NCBI GenBank assembly: GCA_033980235.1
Contig: CM067067.1
Location: 11,200,901 to 11,264,900, forward strand
Reading direction: 5' to 3'
Source of the DNA: Diadema setosum
Lineage: Eukaryota; Echinodermata; Echinoidea; Diadematoida; Diadematidae
Length of the DNA stretch: 64,000 bases
This document shows, piece after piece, positions 1 through 10,700 of this stretch; the stretch's first letter is position 1, and every line of letters starts with the position of its first letter. Below the pieces are notes generated by a model. The model searched no databases and was not told the DNA's origin. It worked only from the letters and a program-made list of their open reading frames with translations. The translations under genes were made by a program, and so were the position numbers.

Positions 1-608
1 TACCTCCCTAAAAAAAAAAAAAAAAAAAAAAAATGCTTTTTGATGTTGTGCAAGTGAACTTTTGACGAACACAATTCACATGGAATGCATAGTTGTGAAA
101 AAGTAAATCTTGTGTCCATTTTTAATATAAAATTGTGCTGAAGTATATAGGCCTACTCATTGTCGCTACCCTATTGATAATGCATGAACTACCAAGTTTG
201 TCTGAAATGTTTTGTTTGTAATATTTCATATAGAAATACGATATAACTAATGAAAAATGTTGGCTACTTTCAGGAGCTTTATGATGAAATAATTATATCT
301 AATAGATTTCGCAAAGAATATTGTTTCCACAATGTGTATGTTCCAATCAATATCGTTAGTGTAATCGTCACATTTGACTTTCAAAAATAATATTTGAGAT
401 CATTTTGTTTGTTGTGTTTGAAAAAAAAAAATAAAGCCCAAATGAGTGTAAATCTGAAATAACAAAGCCCAAACGAGTGTCAATTATATTAAAATTGTGT
501 TCCTTGTCTAGGTTGAATCAATTACATGTATGTTATTTCAAAAATGGGACGTGTGTGTTTTTGGCGCGTGTGTGAGATTATGTTTATGTGTGTGTGCGCC
601 TTTGGTAT

Positions 609-678
609 GTGTGTGTGTGTGTGTGTCTGTGTGTGTGTGTATGTGTGTGTATGCGTGTGTGTGTGTGTGTGTGTGTGT
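609..678. repeat. (GT)n microsatellite
   Basis: An interrupted GT run with a few TCTG, GTAT and GCGT interruptions. The corresponding place in copy 2 (4990-5047) is shorter and more broken. The cysteine/valine-rich and His/Thr-rich open frames across it are products of the repeat and are not genes. Confidence 0.9.
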
Positions 679-1096
679 ATTCCGTTTTGTATTGACACAG
701 ATTTGTACAAGCAATATCCTTTTTATTCTAAAGTTGGTGCATGGCTGTGGTTGTATAAGAAGATTTTTTTAGACAGAACAGCGTTAAATATACTCGATAA
801 AACAGAGGGGGAGAATGAAACAGCTTAATTTAGATCGTGATGAAGGTATAGTTGGTGTAGGAAATGGATGCAAAAAAAAAAGTTTCATATCAACGAAGGT
901 ACTTTGGACAAAGCAAATCTATCGGTATACTCTCGTTTTCCAAAAACGATTCTGTCATGTTTGTATTTTACGGCAACTGTGTGAGAGAATATAAGGTATA
1001 AAGGATGGCTGATTGAAATATTCATGCACTCCTCCAAAATATGTTTCTTTGGAGTATATCAAATGCTTGGTGATATACAGTACAATGATAGATAAA

Positions 1097-1620
1097 CTTT
1101 AAAAAAGGAGAATTTACCCGAAATATGCATGTGGACTGAGTGAATGCAGTATATCATAATAGTAGTGAACATCAATGAAAGTTTAAGGAAAATCTGACAA
1201 TCCATTCAAAAGTTTTGAATTTTTGAAGTTTTAGTGACGAGACCGCCAGATCAAAAGACTACAACAGATCATGACATCACATAATGAATTACAATATTAG
1301 GGGAATATAAAGAAAATTCAACATATTTTTACTTTTCTTGCATGATGAAAGAGCACTCGACTTAGCTCTTTCAGAAATCAGGGGGATACGAATTGCCCTT
1401 GACATAAGTCAGTTTACAAGTCCAGGGAATGTGTACTTTTCAAATGAAATGACATGTTGTGGAGTTTTCTTTATAATATGAAATTTCTGTATTATATTTC
1501 ATATATGTCATGATCTGTAGTAGTCTTCTGATTAAGCGGTCTTGTCAACAAAATTTCAAAAATTCAAAAACTTCTGAACGGATTGTCAGATTTTGCTCAA
1601 ACTTTGAAGTGTTCCAAGGG
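1097..1620. repeat. Foldback element, family FB1 (copy a)
   Basis: The left arm (about 1130-1280: gactgagtgaatgcag, then gaccgccagatcaaaagac and catgacatcacat) reappears in inverted form in the right arm (about 1505-1615: tcatgatctgtagtagtcttc, then gcggtcttgtcaac and attgtcagattttgctcaaac). The same arms occur at 26232-26793 and, as one arm, at 14672-15020. Copy 2 of the segmental duplication lacks this stretch, so it was inserted after duplication or deleted from copy 2. Confidence 0.7.
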
Positions 1621-2176
1621 AGAAGTCATTATAGGATTTCTATTATCAGTTGTAAACAGGAAAGATAAAGAACGAGTGAGATGAAACAGAAAAAGAGGAA
1701 ACTTACGGCTAAGTAAGGCATATATAAATATATATATGCAAAGTTAATAAAGAAAATCCCCGATTGATCCCCTACTTCTAACGTAGAGTCGGTTTCAAAG
1801 TCTACTCTAAAGAGAAACCATAAAATAAAACTGTCGTAAGGCTTCCAAAAATTTTCATTTTAAAAATTACATAGGCGTAGACCCTACATGGTGGATTTCT
1901 TTTAAAGCGTATCTAATGTTACTGCTGCATAGTGGCTTATTCCGAAAGAAACTATGGAGAGTGTGAAGTCAAAAAGAGAGGATAATTTGGTTGGACTTGA
2001 TCGAAAAATGTAGGAAAAGAAAAGAAAAGAAAAGAGAAGCGACGTCATCAATTTACCAAAAAGAAAGAGTTTGACATCGTCATGAATTCTCTAGAACACC
2101 TATGAATCACCACAAAATGTGATCACTAACTGTAGAGGGCGCTGTATCTCAATAACAGTTTTTGTGTAATCGATCA

Positions 2177-2327
2177 TTCCAGATCGTTCAAGATCTCTCC
2201 ACACGGATCGCGGGCGACGATCTGTGTATGCAGATGACGTCATTATATACAACGTCAATGGGCACAATAACCGAAACATTCCAGAACGCAGTTGCGGGTT
2301 CTCGAGCGTGGCTGCTGAGGTATAAAA
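2177..2327 (+). promoter_or_regulatory. Heat-shock-type promoter of sHSP copy 1
   Basis: Two clusters of heat shock element units are visible: TTCcaGATcgTTCaaGAT at 2177-2194, and TTCcaGAA at 2279-2286 followed by TTCtcGAG at 2299-2306. A perfect TGACGTCA palindrome (CRE-like) lies at 2235-2242 and a TATAAAA box at 2321-2327, 109 bp upstream of the ATG. The same order and spacing is kept in front of copy 2. HSF binding is inferred from the nGAAn/nTTCn pattern. Confidence 0.75.
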
Positions 2328-2435
2328 TCGCCGAATTTCTCAACCATTCACCATTATCTCCTGAAAGGGAAAGAAAGCAGCATCTTGCATTTTTCAATCG
2401 ACGGAATTCAGACTGTTTCAGTTCATACTTGTACA

Positions 2436-3437
2436 ATGGCATCTTTTTTCGTTCCGAGACAAGTTTTCGCACCCGTCTTTGTAGACGATGAACTTGCGAT
2501 GCAGGAATACCCTTGGGGTCTCGACCAAGTTTACCGCTCTATGATGCCGGTCGGACGTCATCGACCAGGTTTCTCGTTGTCTTCTCGTCCTTTGAGAAGA
2601 TATCACGATCTCCGGAGAGCGAGAAGAGAGAGAACGTTCATTCAACTGGTTCCTGATCTCCTCGCGGCTACCGGCCACCCTAACGACAGCCTCCCATGTT
2701 CTCCAGCCGACTTAACGAGTTTCCTTCTGCATCTGGCAGGATCGGGAGATGTGGAGAAAAGTACCAAGGACCCCTGTTCTGAAGACAAATCCTCTACGAC
2801 TGCAGAGAACACACGTCCTAAATCTACAACACAAAATGCCACTTCGGACCAGACACAAGGTGGTGATCAGAAACCAAGTGAAACATCAAAGTCTTTCTCA
2901 GTCGAAGGTCATGAGGAGCACGACTCTACATCATCGCCTGAATGCTTTACATCGTCATCGTCTGCTGTCACACCAGCTGAAAAGTCTGACGACCGCTTCG
3001 AACTGTCCCTCCCAATCGGCGATTTCCCGCCAGAAAACGTCCAAGTCAGCGTGACCGATCGCAAGCTCAACATTCGTGCACATTGTGACGAACGAGATGA
3101 GATGAGTGGCTGGGTGCGACGCAAGCACTTCCGATACAGCGTTCAGCTCCCTGAGAACGCATCCGTTGACTCGTTGACGTCGAGCTATGACACAAAGGGA
3201 GTGCTGTCGATCGCCGCATCGAAGACAGGCAGTTCTACGAGGCAGGTTCCAGTCCAGATTCGAGACGCAGTAGAGTCGGTCAAGACATCACCAGAAGAGA
3301 AGCATGAGGTGAAGCAGACGACAGCAAGCGTCAATGACAGTATCGATACCTCACCGACTGACTCTGAGGGAAAAGATCGCAGTGAAAGTGCCAAAGACAC
3401 TGGAATGGAGGAGAAGGAAGAAGATGGTGAGAAGTGA
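2436..3437 (+). CDS. Small heat shock protein (alpha-crystallin family), copy 1
   Basis: Single-exon gene of 333 residues. The start is the ATG at 2436 (MASFFVPRQVF) rather than the in-frame upstream non-ATG codons, because copy 2 begins with the matching MATFIVPSQAF and the TATA box lies about 110 bp upstream. The N-terminal part contains EYPWGLDQVYRSMMP and an Arg-rich stretch. A long Ser/Thr/Glu-rich linker follows (about residues 105-183). The alpha-crystallin domain spans about 185-265 (RFELSLPIGDFPPENVQVSV, then DRKLNIRAHCDE, ending GVLSIAASKT). A VPV tripeptide at 271-273 fits the C-terminal [I/V]-x-[I/V] motif that docks into a neighbouring domain. The acidic tail ends EEKEEDGEK. Members of this family are ATP-independent cytosolic holdases that bind unfolding proteins as oligomers. 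The protein is longer than typical sHSPs because of its linker and tail. Heat induction is inferred from the promoter. Confidence 0.92.
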   Translation: MASFFVPRQVFAPVFVDDELAMQEYPWGLDQVYRSMMPVGRHRPGFSLSSRPLRRYHDLRRARRERTFIQLVPDLLAATGHPNDSLPCSPADLTSFLLHLAGSGDVEKSTKDPCSEDKSSTTAENTRPKSTTQNATSDQTQGGDQKPSETSKSFSVEGHEEHDSTSSPECFTSSSSAVTPAEKSDDRFELSLPIGDFPPENVQVSVTDRKLNIRAHCDERDEMSGWVRRKHFRYSVQLPENASVDSLTSSYDTKGVLSIAASKTGSSTRQVPVQIRDAVESVKTSPEEKHEVKQTTASVNDSIDTSPTDSEGKDRSESAKDTGMEEKEEDGEK

Positions 3438-4420
3438 AAGACATGAATCGTGTCAAGAAACATGATGAGTGCACCTTGCCAATAATAATAATGTCTGCAA
3501 ACACGCCAGTTTTCTAGCTCATTATATATTTGAAAGTTATTAGTAGCAAATTAAAGCAAGTACGATTGTTATGAAACAACTTTATATTTTATATTTAGTT
3601 TCTGAAATTTGGTCATTTTTTTATCATGTCTGCCGTTTAACTGCATGTTTTACATGTCATGCACTATACAGTGTAGTGTAATTGTTGTACTAGGTACCTT
3701 CTTGGATTGATCTTGATGTTATGCGCAAGTGAATTTACGACGGTCGTGATTCGTCTCATATTACATGTTTATAAAAAAAGAAGAAGAAGTAACTCTAATG
3801 TCATTTTCATTATGTTGAAAATACATTGTGCAGTACTCTGTGTGAGTATACCTTATTGTGGATGTATACATACGACATGTACGACGGTTACAAATATGTT
3901 TCATACAATAATAGTTACTGAATTTTGGTCATTCTCTTCATCCTTTCAGGTCTAGCGTCGGTACCAATATAATTTTGTTGCTGTTGTTGTTGTTGTTGTT
4001 GTTATTATTCAGTGGAGTATTATTTTGATACGCACCTTCCTGGATATTATGCTGTTTATTGTTGTGCAAGGATACTTCCGACAATCGCAATTCACCTCAT
4101 GTTACATGGTTATTTAAAAAACAGTACAATGTAGCTAATTATTCTGTCCATTGTTTTAAAGAATTATGTCGGAGTACATGTATATTTTGTACGCACTATA
4201 TGGGTACCTTTTTTTTAAGTTCATTTATTTCCATCAAAATGATTTCCATCAAATTGATGACGTATTTGTAACCTACGACAATTACAAAATATTTCCGGCA
4301 TACTGTATGTCTCATATACTTTACTAAAATTTTGGCCAATTTCTGAGTATCATGCCTATTGCATGATGTTGTTCTTTTCATGTACTATTCAACAGTGGAG
4401 TGTGTATTGTATCAATACGT
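3438..4420. other. 3' flank of sHSP copy 1 with diverged short repeats
   Basis: No gene is seen. After the stop, the 3' flank (taataataatgtctgc and onward) is shared with copy 2. A diverged element containing a core like gttgtgcaagtgaacttacg followed by cacctcatgttacatgg occurs near 3711, 4044 and 4427, and again near 36 and 7678. A (TTG)n run lies near 3976-4002. An ATTAAA at 3550-3555 may serve as a polyadenylation signal for copy 1. Confidence 0.6.
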
Positions 4421-5612
4421 ATACCTCCCTGGAAATTTTACTTTTTTATGTTGTGCAAGTGAACTTACGACGGTGGCGATTCACCTCATGTTACATGGAA
4501 TGGTTATAAGAAAATAAAATCTTGTGTACATTTTTTAAAGTATATTGTGGGTACCCTATTGATGATGTATGACCTATAAAAGTTTGTCTTTATTGTTTTG
4601 TTTATGAAAGCTATATATATAATTCATATTTCACCTCAGAATACAATATGACTAATGAGAAATGCTGATCATTTTCAGGAGCATTATGGTTAAATTATCT
4701 TTAATGATTTCGTATAGTATATTGTGTTCCAGAATTCTTGTGTATTTCTCAATATATCGTATAAGTGTAATCGTCACATTTAATTTTCAGAAATGATATT
4801 TGAGCTCATTTTGTTTGTTGTGTTTGATTAAAAAAAAAAATAAAGCCCTATATTGAGTGTAGCTCTGAAATAACAAAGCCCAAACGAGTATCAGTTATAT
4901 ATTACATACAATTGTGTTCATTGTCTGGGTTGAATCACTTATGTTATGTAAAAAAATGGGACCTGTGTGTGTTTGGCTCGTGTGTGAGAGTATGTTTATG
5001 TGTGTGTGCGCGTCTGGTATGTGTGCATGTTTGTGTGTGTGTGTGTATTCCTTTTTATATTGACGAAGATTCGCAGAAGCAATATCTTTTGTATCTTAAA
5101 GTTGATGCATGGCTGTGATTGTAAAAAGAGTGAGAATGATACACGATTGGAGATTTTTAGACAGAACAACCTTACAAGAGAGGGGAAGAACGAAACAGCT
5201 TAATTTAGATCGTGATTAAGGAAATTGGTGTCGGAAAGTGCTGCAAAAAAAAAAAAATCATACCAACGAAAGTACTTTGGACAAAGCAAATCTGTTGTTA
5301 CTCTCGTCTTCTAAACGCGATTCTGTCATGTTTGTATTTCACGTAAGGCATAAGGCACAAAGGAAGGTTTGTCGAAATATTCATGCACTCCTTTAAAATA
5401 TGTTTCTTTTGAGTGCATCGAACGCTTGATGATATACAGTACCGTGATAAATAAACATTTAAGGAAAGTGCATTTATAATTATGTAGAGACAGACATCGG
5501 GCGAAGTCATTATAGGATTTTTGATAATCAATGGAAAATTGGAAAGAAAAGAACGAGGGAGGTGAAACAGAGGTAGGGGTCACGGCAAAGTATGGCATAT
5601 ACATGTACATGC

Positions 5613-5617
<5 letters not shown>

Positions 5618-5706
<89 letters not shown>
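5618..5706. repeat. Compound (AT)n(GT)n microsatellite
   Basis: About 40 bp of pure AT repeat runs directly into about 50 bp of pure GT repeat. The (TH)n and (YI)n open frames over it are artefacts of the repeat. Confidence 0.95.
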
Positions 5707-5708
<2 letters not shown>

Positions 5709-6234
5709 ATTAAGTGCAAAGTGAAATTAATAAAGAAAATTTCACCTTAAATAAACGCATAGCATAGTTATAATAGATGCAAACGAAAACAAAGAAGAAA
5801 AAACGTTATTTATGATGTTAATAAACTAACCCAATTCTAGAATTTCATTTCATTTTATTTCATTTCCGACAAAAGTATATAATACAATATGACATTTGCA
5901 TATTCAAGCGAAATTAATACAGTTCATTTTTTTTTTTTACAATAAAAGAAAACAAAACATAGTTTAAGGAAATGCATATGCAAACTGTAACTGAATTATA
6001 TCAGAGAAGAGAAATGGAGGGAACTGCTAAAAAGCCTAGATTGCAGAATGCAGCCCCTTCGTGAGCGGTAAGTATGATATAGTTGTAATAGTCAAACGAT
6101 ACGATATGACATTTGCTTGAGAAACAGAGGAAATATAAAATAAATCATACCCACACAAACGCACACACAGACAAAATAATGTATGATCACTAATAGAGGG
6201 CGCTGTATCTCAATAACAGTGTGTGATCGATCAT

Positions 6235-6373
6235 TCCAGATCGTTCAAGACCTTGCCACACAGATCGTGGGCGACGATCTTTGTATGCAGATGACGTCAT
6301 CGAATGCGCACAATAACCGAAACATTCCAGAACGCTGTTGCGGGTTCTCGAGCGTGGCTGCAAAGGTATAAAA
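6235..6373 (+). promoter_or_regulatory. Heat-shock-type promoter of sHSP copy 2
   Basis: It repeats the layout seen before copy 1: TTCCAGATCGTTCAAGA near 6235-6251, TGACGTCA at 6292-6299, TTCcaGAA at 6325-6332, TTCtcGAG at 6345-6352 and TATAAAA at 6367-6373. The ATG follows 109 bp after the TATA box. Conservation of each element while the surrounding flank has drifted supports function. Confidence 0.75.
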
Positions 6374-6481
6374 TCGCCGGATTTCTCAACCATTCATCAT
6401 TATCTTCTGAAAAACGAAGGAAAGCAGCATCTTGCGTTTCAATCGACATAATTCAGACCGTTTTACTCAGTGTTTGTACTG

Positions 6482-7423
6482 ATGGCGACTTTTATCGTTC
6501 CGAGTCAAGCTTTCGTTCCCGTCTTTGCAGATTGTGACTGTACAATGCAGGCAGGTATCCAGGAATATCCTTGGGGTCTCGACCAAGTTTACCGCTCAAT
6601 GATGCCGGTCAGACGTCGTCGACCAGTTCTCTCGTTGTCTTCTCGTCCTTTGAGAAGATATCACGATCTCCGGAGATCGAGAAGAGAGAGAATGTTCAAC
6701 CAACTGGTTCCTGATCTCCTGGCAGGATCGGGAGATGTGGAGAAAAGTACCAAGGACCCCTGTTCTGAAGACAAATCCTCTACGACTGCAGAGAACAGAC
6801 GTCCCAAAACTACAACACAAAATGCCACTTCGGACAAGACACAAGGTGGTGATCAGAAACCAAGTGACACATCAAAGTCTCTCTCAGTCGAAGGTCAGGA
6901 GGAGCACGACTCTGCATCATCACCTGAATGCTTGGCATCGGTATCGTCTGCTGTCACACAAGCTGAAAAGTCTGACGACCGCTTCGAACTATCCCTCCCA
7001 ATCGGCGATTTCCCGCCAGAAAACGTCCAAGTTAGCGTGGCCGATCGCAAGCTCAACATTCGTGCACATTGTGACGAACGAGATGAGATGAGTGGCTGGG
7101 TGCGACGCAAGCACTTCAGATACTACGTTCAGCTCCCTGAGAACGCATCCGTTGACTCGTTGACGTCGAGCTATGACACAAGGGGCGTGCTGTCGATCAC
7201 CGCATCGAAGACAGGCAGTTCTACAAGGCAGGTTCCAGTCCACATTCCAGACGCAGTAGAATCGGCCAAGACAGCACCAAAAGAGAAACATGAGGTGGAG
7301 CAGACGACAGCAAGCGTCTATGACAGTATCGATACCTCACCGACTGACTCTGAGGGAAAAGATCGCAGTGAAAGTGCCAAAGACACTGGAATGGCGGAGA
7401 AGGAAGAAGATGGTGAAGAGTGA
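6482..7423 (+). CDS. Small heat shock protein (alpha-crystallin family), copy 2
   Basis: Single-exon paralogue of the gene at 2436-3437, 313 residues, starting MATFIVPSQAF. The alpha-crystallin domain covers about residues 165-245, with only a few changes from copy 1 (for example FRYYVQL for FRYSVQL and VLSITAS for VLSIAAS). The VPV motif is at 251-253. Compared with copy 1 it has four extra residues near the N terminus (DCDCTMQAGI region) and lacks 24 residues directly after VPDLLA, removed in frame. The same cytosolic holdase role is expected, with a shortened region before the linker. It appears intact, with no stop or frameshift. Confidence 0.92.
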   Translation: MATFIVPSQAFVPVFADCDCTMQAGIQEYPWGLDQVYRSMMPVRRRRPVLSLSSRPLRRYHDLRRSRRERMFNQLVPDLLAGSGDVEKSTKDPCSEDKSSTTAENRRPKTTTQNATSDKTQGGDQKPSDTSKSLSVEGQEEHDSASSPECLASVSSAVTQAEKSDDRFELSLPIGDFPPENVQVSVADRKLNIRAHCDERDEMSGWVRRKHFRYYVQLPENASVDSLTSSYDTRGVLSITASKTGSSTRQVPVHIPDAVESAKTAPKEKHEVEQTTASVYDSIDTSPTDSEGKDRSESAKDTGMAEKEEDGEE

Positions 7424-7750
7424 ATGACATGAATCGTGTCAAGAAACCTGATGAGTGCACCTTGCCAATAATAATAATGTCTGCAAACACACCTGTTTTC
7501 TAGCTCATTGGAAGATATTAGCAGCAATCTAAAGCAAGTACGATTGTTATTAAACAACTTTATATTTTAAATTTAGTTTCTGAAATTTGGTCATTTTTCT
7601 ATCATGTCTACCGTTTCTGATGTTTTACATGTCATGCACTATACAGTGGAGTGTAATTGTTGTATTAGGTACCTTGGATTCATGTTGATGTTATGCGCAA
7701 GTGAATTTACGACGGTCGTGATTGGCCTCTTATTACATGTTTAGAAAAAA

Positions 7751-10700
7751 AAAAGAAACACCGTCGGGGAGGATGTTGGAATGGAAGGGGAGAAAGAGGA
7801 AGAGGAAGGATAAGAAGCTCAGGAGTCTATTATGCTAATGACTCAACGTGAACTCTTCTCTCACAACAGTTTTCGAGCTCATTGCCGTGTACATGCAAAT
7901 ATTTTTTAAAGTGCTTATTACTATAGTATAGCATTGTAAATCGTTGCTGCACATAGCTCTTTACCTGTTTAAATTGACCAATTATTAGTTATAATTTCAT
8001 GTAATGACAGCAACGAATTTATCTTAACGTTTCATCGTAACTACAGTATATGATTTGTTTCTGCATGGAATATGGTTAACTGAACTCGAGTTTTACGCAA
8101 TTCAGGTTCCACTTTTAATTTTGTCATAATACACTGTATATGTTTATACATGTGTTTTTTCCTAATTATATACTGAATGACGCTAATGGGAAGCTGATGT
8201 CGAGTATTTATATAAAATAATGATGTTGTTTCACAGACTTCGATAATTCATATTGTATTTCACTTATTTCCTAGTTATTCACAGCAACATCATGATGAAT
8301 CATTTTCTCTCTGTCTAAGAATTGTATTCTATGTTGTCAAAGCGCTATTAATTGCGTGAGTGTCATGAATAATACAAGTTGTAACTATACAGTGAAAATC
8401 AATGTACACTTATCTTCTGTATTACGTGTTGTCATGAATAATTGAAGGTGTAATAGGATTACTAATAAAATGTAATACTTCTGTATATTGTCTATTCAAA
8501 TAAAAATATAAGAGAAAATATAAATTACAAATCATGTGAGCTTGCTTACTGGCATCAACTGTGTTACTTCCATAACGATGTGTGTGTATGTACGTGTGTA
8601 TGATAATTATTTTATACATAGATATAGCCATTATGTGTGTGTGCGTGTGAGTGTTCGTTTTGATTTAGACACAAATTCGAAGTGATAATAAGCCTCTAAA
8701 ATATGCATCTGAAGAACTTGATGGTCTAGCTGTCGTATGTAAAAATGAGAGATTGTTTCTCTCTCTCTCTCCCTCTCCCTCTCTGAAGTGCTTATAACAA
8801 CAGTGAGTATATTCAATTAGAAACAGAACAAAATAGGGTATTTTGATGCTACAAAGCAAATCAGGGTGTGATACACGTATTCAATATCACACAGAACACA
8901 CTTATTACAGATCTCTCTTAAAAAAAAAAACAAAGCAAAACAAAAACAAATACAAAAATGCAAAATCTTTTACAAATATCAAAAAAGAACAAAATCCGTG
9001 ACTTTCTGAAAGTTCCACCCGGAGATTCTTCCCGTCTGTATAAAGTTCTTTTTTTTTTTCGAAAAAGTGATCATTGGAGTTGAACAAGGAGTCATGCGGC
9101 TCGGACTAAATTATTCTGGAATTCATTATGTAGCCAACCAGACAACACTGTAAGGAGGACACTTATAGCAGCGAGCGAGCATGTGAAGTGAGCATTTTCC
9201 TTTTTTCTGTTTTTTGTTTCTTCTTTGCTGTTGCTCGATAAAAAACACAAAACATTAGAATAGTAACGTCAAATGGTCCTCTCTATATGTTTTAGTGTTT
9301 GTTTATATAAACGTGTGTTATGTAGTGCAATGTAGAAACAACATGATGTCAGCAGTTCATGAACACGTATACAGTGGTTTCTCGTGCATACATTTTTCAC
9401 AATAAAACCGAGTGGCGATGAACAGCATATTTAGGCTTATATTAATCATCATTCTCAATTAATTCCCCAACTTCAATCTCATCTATGTTTGACCTTGTGT
9501 AAAATGTAAGAGAGAGAGGGAGCGTAATTTTTAAAATCCAATTATTTATAGGCTTTTTTGGGAAGTTTTTCAATCAAGCAAGGAATGCACAGCATGAAGG
9601 GAATATACCGTTATTTCAGAATTACTTTAGCCTGACTATTCGCGGTACAGTAACCACTCAATCGTCTCTGCCGGAAGCAACGTCGTTTTTTTGTTTGTTT
9701 GTTGTTGTTTTTTTTCACCAGAAAACGAACAGGTACAGATATTATATTTGTAACCTCTCTGTTTCAACAACTCTAAATTATTGTATAAATCGTGAGGGCG
9801 CCCTCGTCGTTTTTCATACTGGAATCGGAGAGGTGGAAGAGAATATCTTCCACGTCCCTAGTTGGAATGCTGTATAGCAACAACGAGATTGCATATTATG
9901 AGCATACAATCTATTTGGCTATATATTAGTAATCACACACACACACACACACACACAAAAACAGTTTTTGTAAGCCTTTGTCCTTGCTGTCCTACAGAAT
10001 ACTTAGGCATAGCATGTAGGCCCTATACCATCACTGGTATAGAGCTTGTCACTCAAACTTCGCAAAAGATGTCGTAATCATATAGACCCGCAATGTGGCC
10101 TGGTGCATGTATAGTGCATGTTGCCATCTATAGATTAATGCATAGGCGTCAAAACATTGATATTTTCTCTGAGAATCTTTCCGACTGAAATTATCATTGA
10201 CTTTGATCCCCAGAAATGATCTGCGCGCTACTTTTGAATACTCACATAAGAGGTTAGTGCATCAATTCTCTGAGTTTTGTGGCGCAGTATAACTTGCAAT
10301 AATCATGCATTAATTTCTTCTATCCATAATAAGAGTTTCATAAAATGTCCACTTTAGATTAAAACTTATTTTTCCAGTGACACCGTCTACTTCTTTTCCG
10401 CTTTGCATTCACTGCCTTTATTTTGGAGAAAATTTTCAACTGAGAAAAAGGAGAAAATAATCTATGCATATCTTGTTCGTGATGATATATTGTATAAGCT
10501 TGCCGGAGGCTTTCCCCGTACAATTTAGATCTAGCAACAATAATGCTGAGCGAATTCCTGTCAAAGAAACTGACGAATCAGTTCGCTCCTATGGTGAAAG
10601 CAGCGGTAGAAAAGGACACCTGATCCATGAATTCTGATATAATACACTATCGGGAAACGGTCTATTACCAGACTTTTGTTGTAATTCATGTCTGAATCAT

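Larger units (their letters stand above)
1..3780 (+). repeat. Tandem segmental duplication, copy 1 (sHSP unit)
   Basis: This stretch aligns by eye with 4421-7750. Shared landmarks include the tacctccct start, the GT-rich tract near 600, the block around 1020 (attcatgcactcct), the promoter near 2170, the complete sHSP gene and the 3' flank ending near 3780 (tttacgacggtcgtgatt). Gene starts are offset by 4046 bp, but the offset is about 4365-4410 bp in the 5' flank, because copy 1 carries about 500 bp of foldback sequence (1097-1620) that copy 2 lacks. The left limit is not visible because the window begins inside the unit. Confidence 0.85.
4421..7750 (+). repeat. Tandem segmental duplication, copy 2 (sHSP unit)
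   Basis: Second copy of the unit at 1-3780, in the same orientation. It begins with tacctccct at 4421 and stops matching after the tttacgacggtcgtgatt block near 7750, where the two copies diverge. It carries a longer (AT)n(GT)n microsatellite and lacks the FB1 foldback element of copy 1. Divergence is higher in the flanks than in the gene, so the gene region is either constrained or partly homogenised. Confidence 0.85.

Noticed and set aside
526..828. Cysteine/valine-rich frames over GT repeats
   Set aside because: They are composed of microsatellite translation (CVCVCV, THTHTH) and change with repeat length between the two duplicates.
2385..2435. Upstream in-frame extension of sHSP copy 1
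   Set aside because: The first codon is not ATG, and the matching copy 2 region is not conserved as protein. ATG at 2436 agrees with ATG at 6482.
2749..3054. Second-frame open frame of 101 codons inside sHSP copy 1 (118 codons in copy 2 at 6735-7091)
   Set aside because: It is conserved only because the main frame is conserved, and the C-terminal ends differ between copies. The main frame carries the alpha-crystallin domain.
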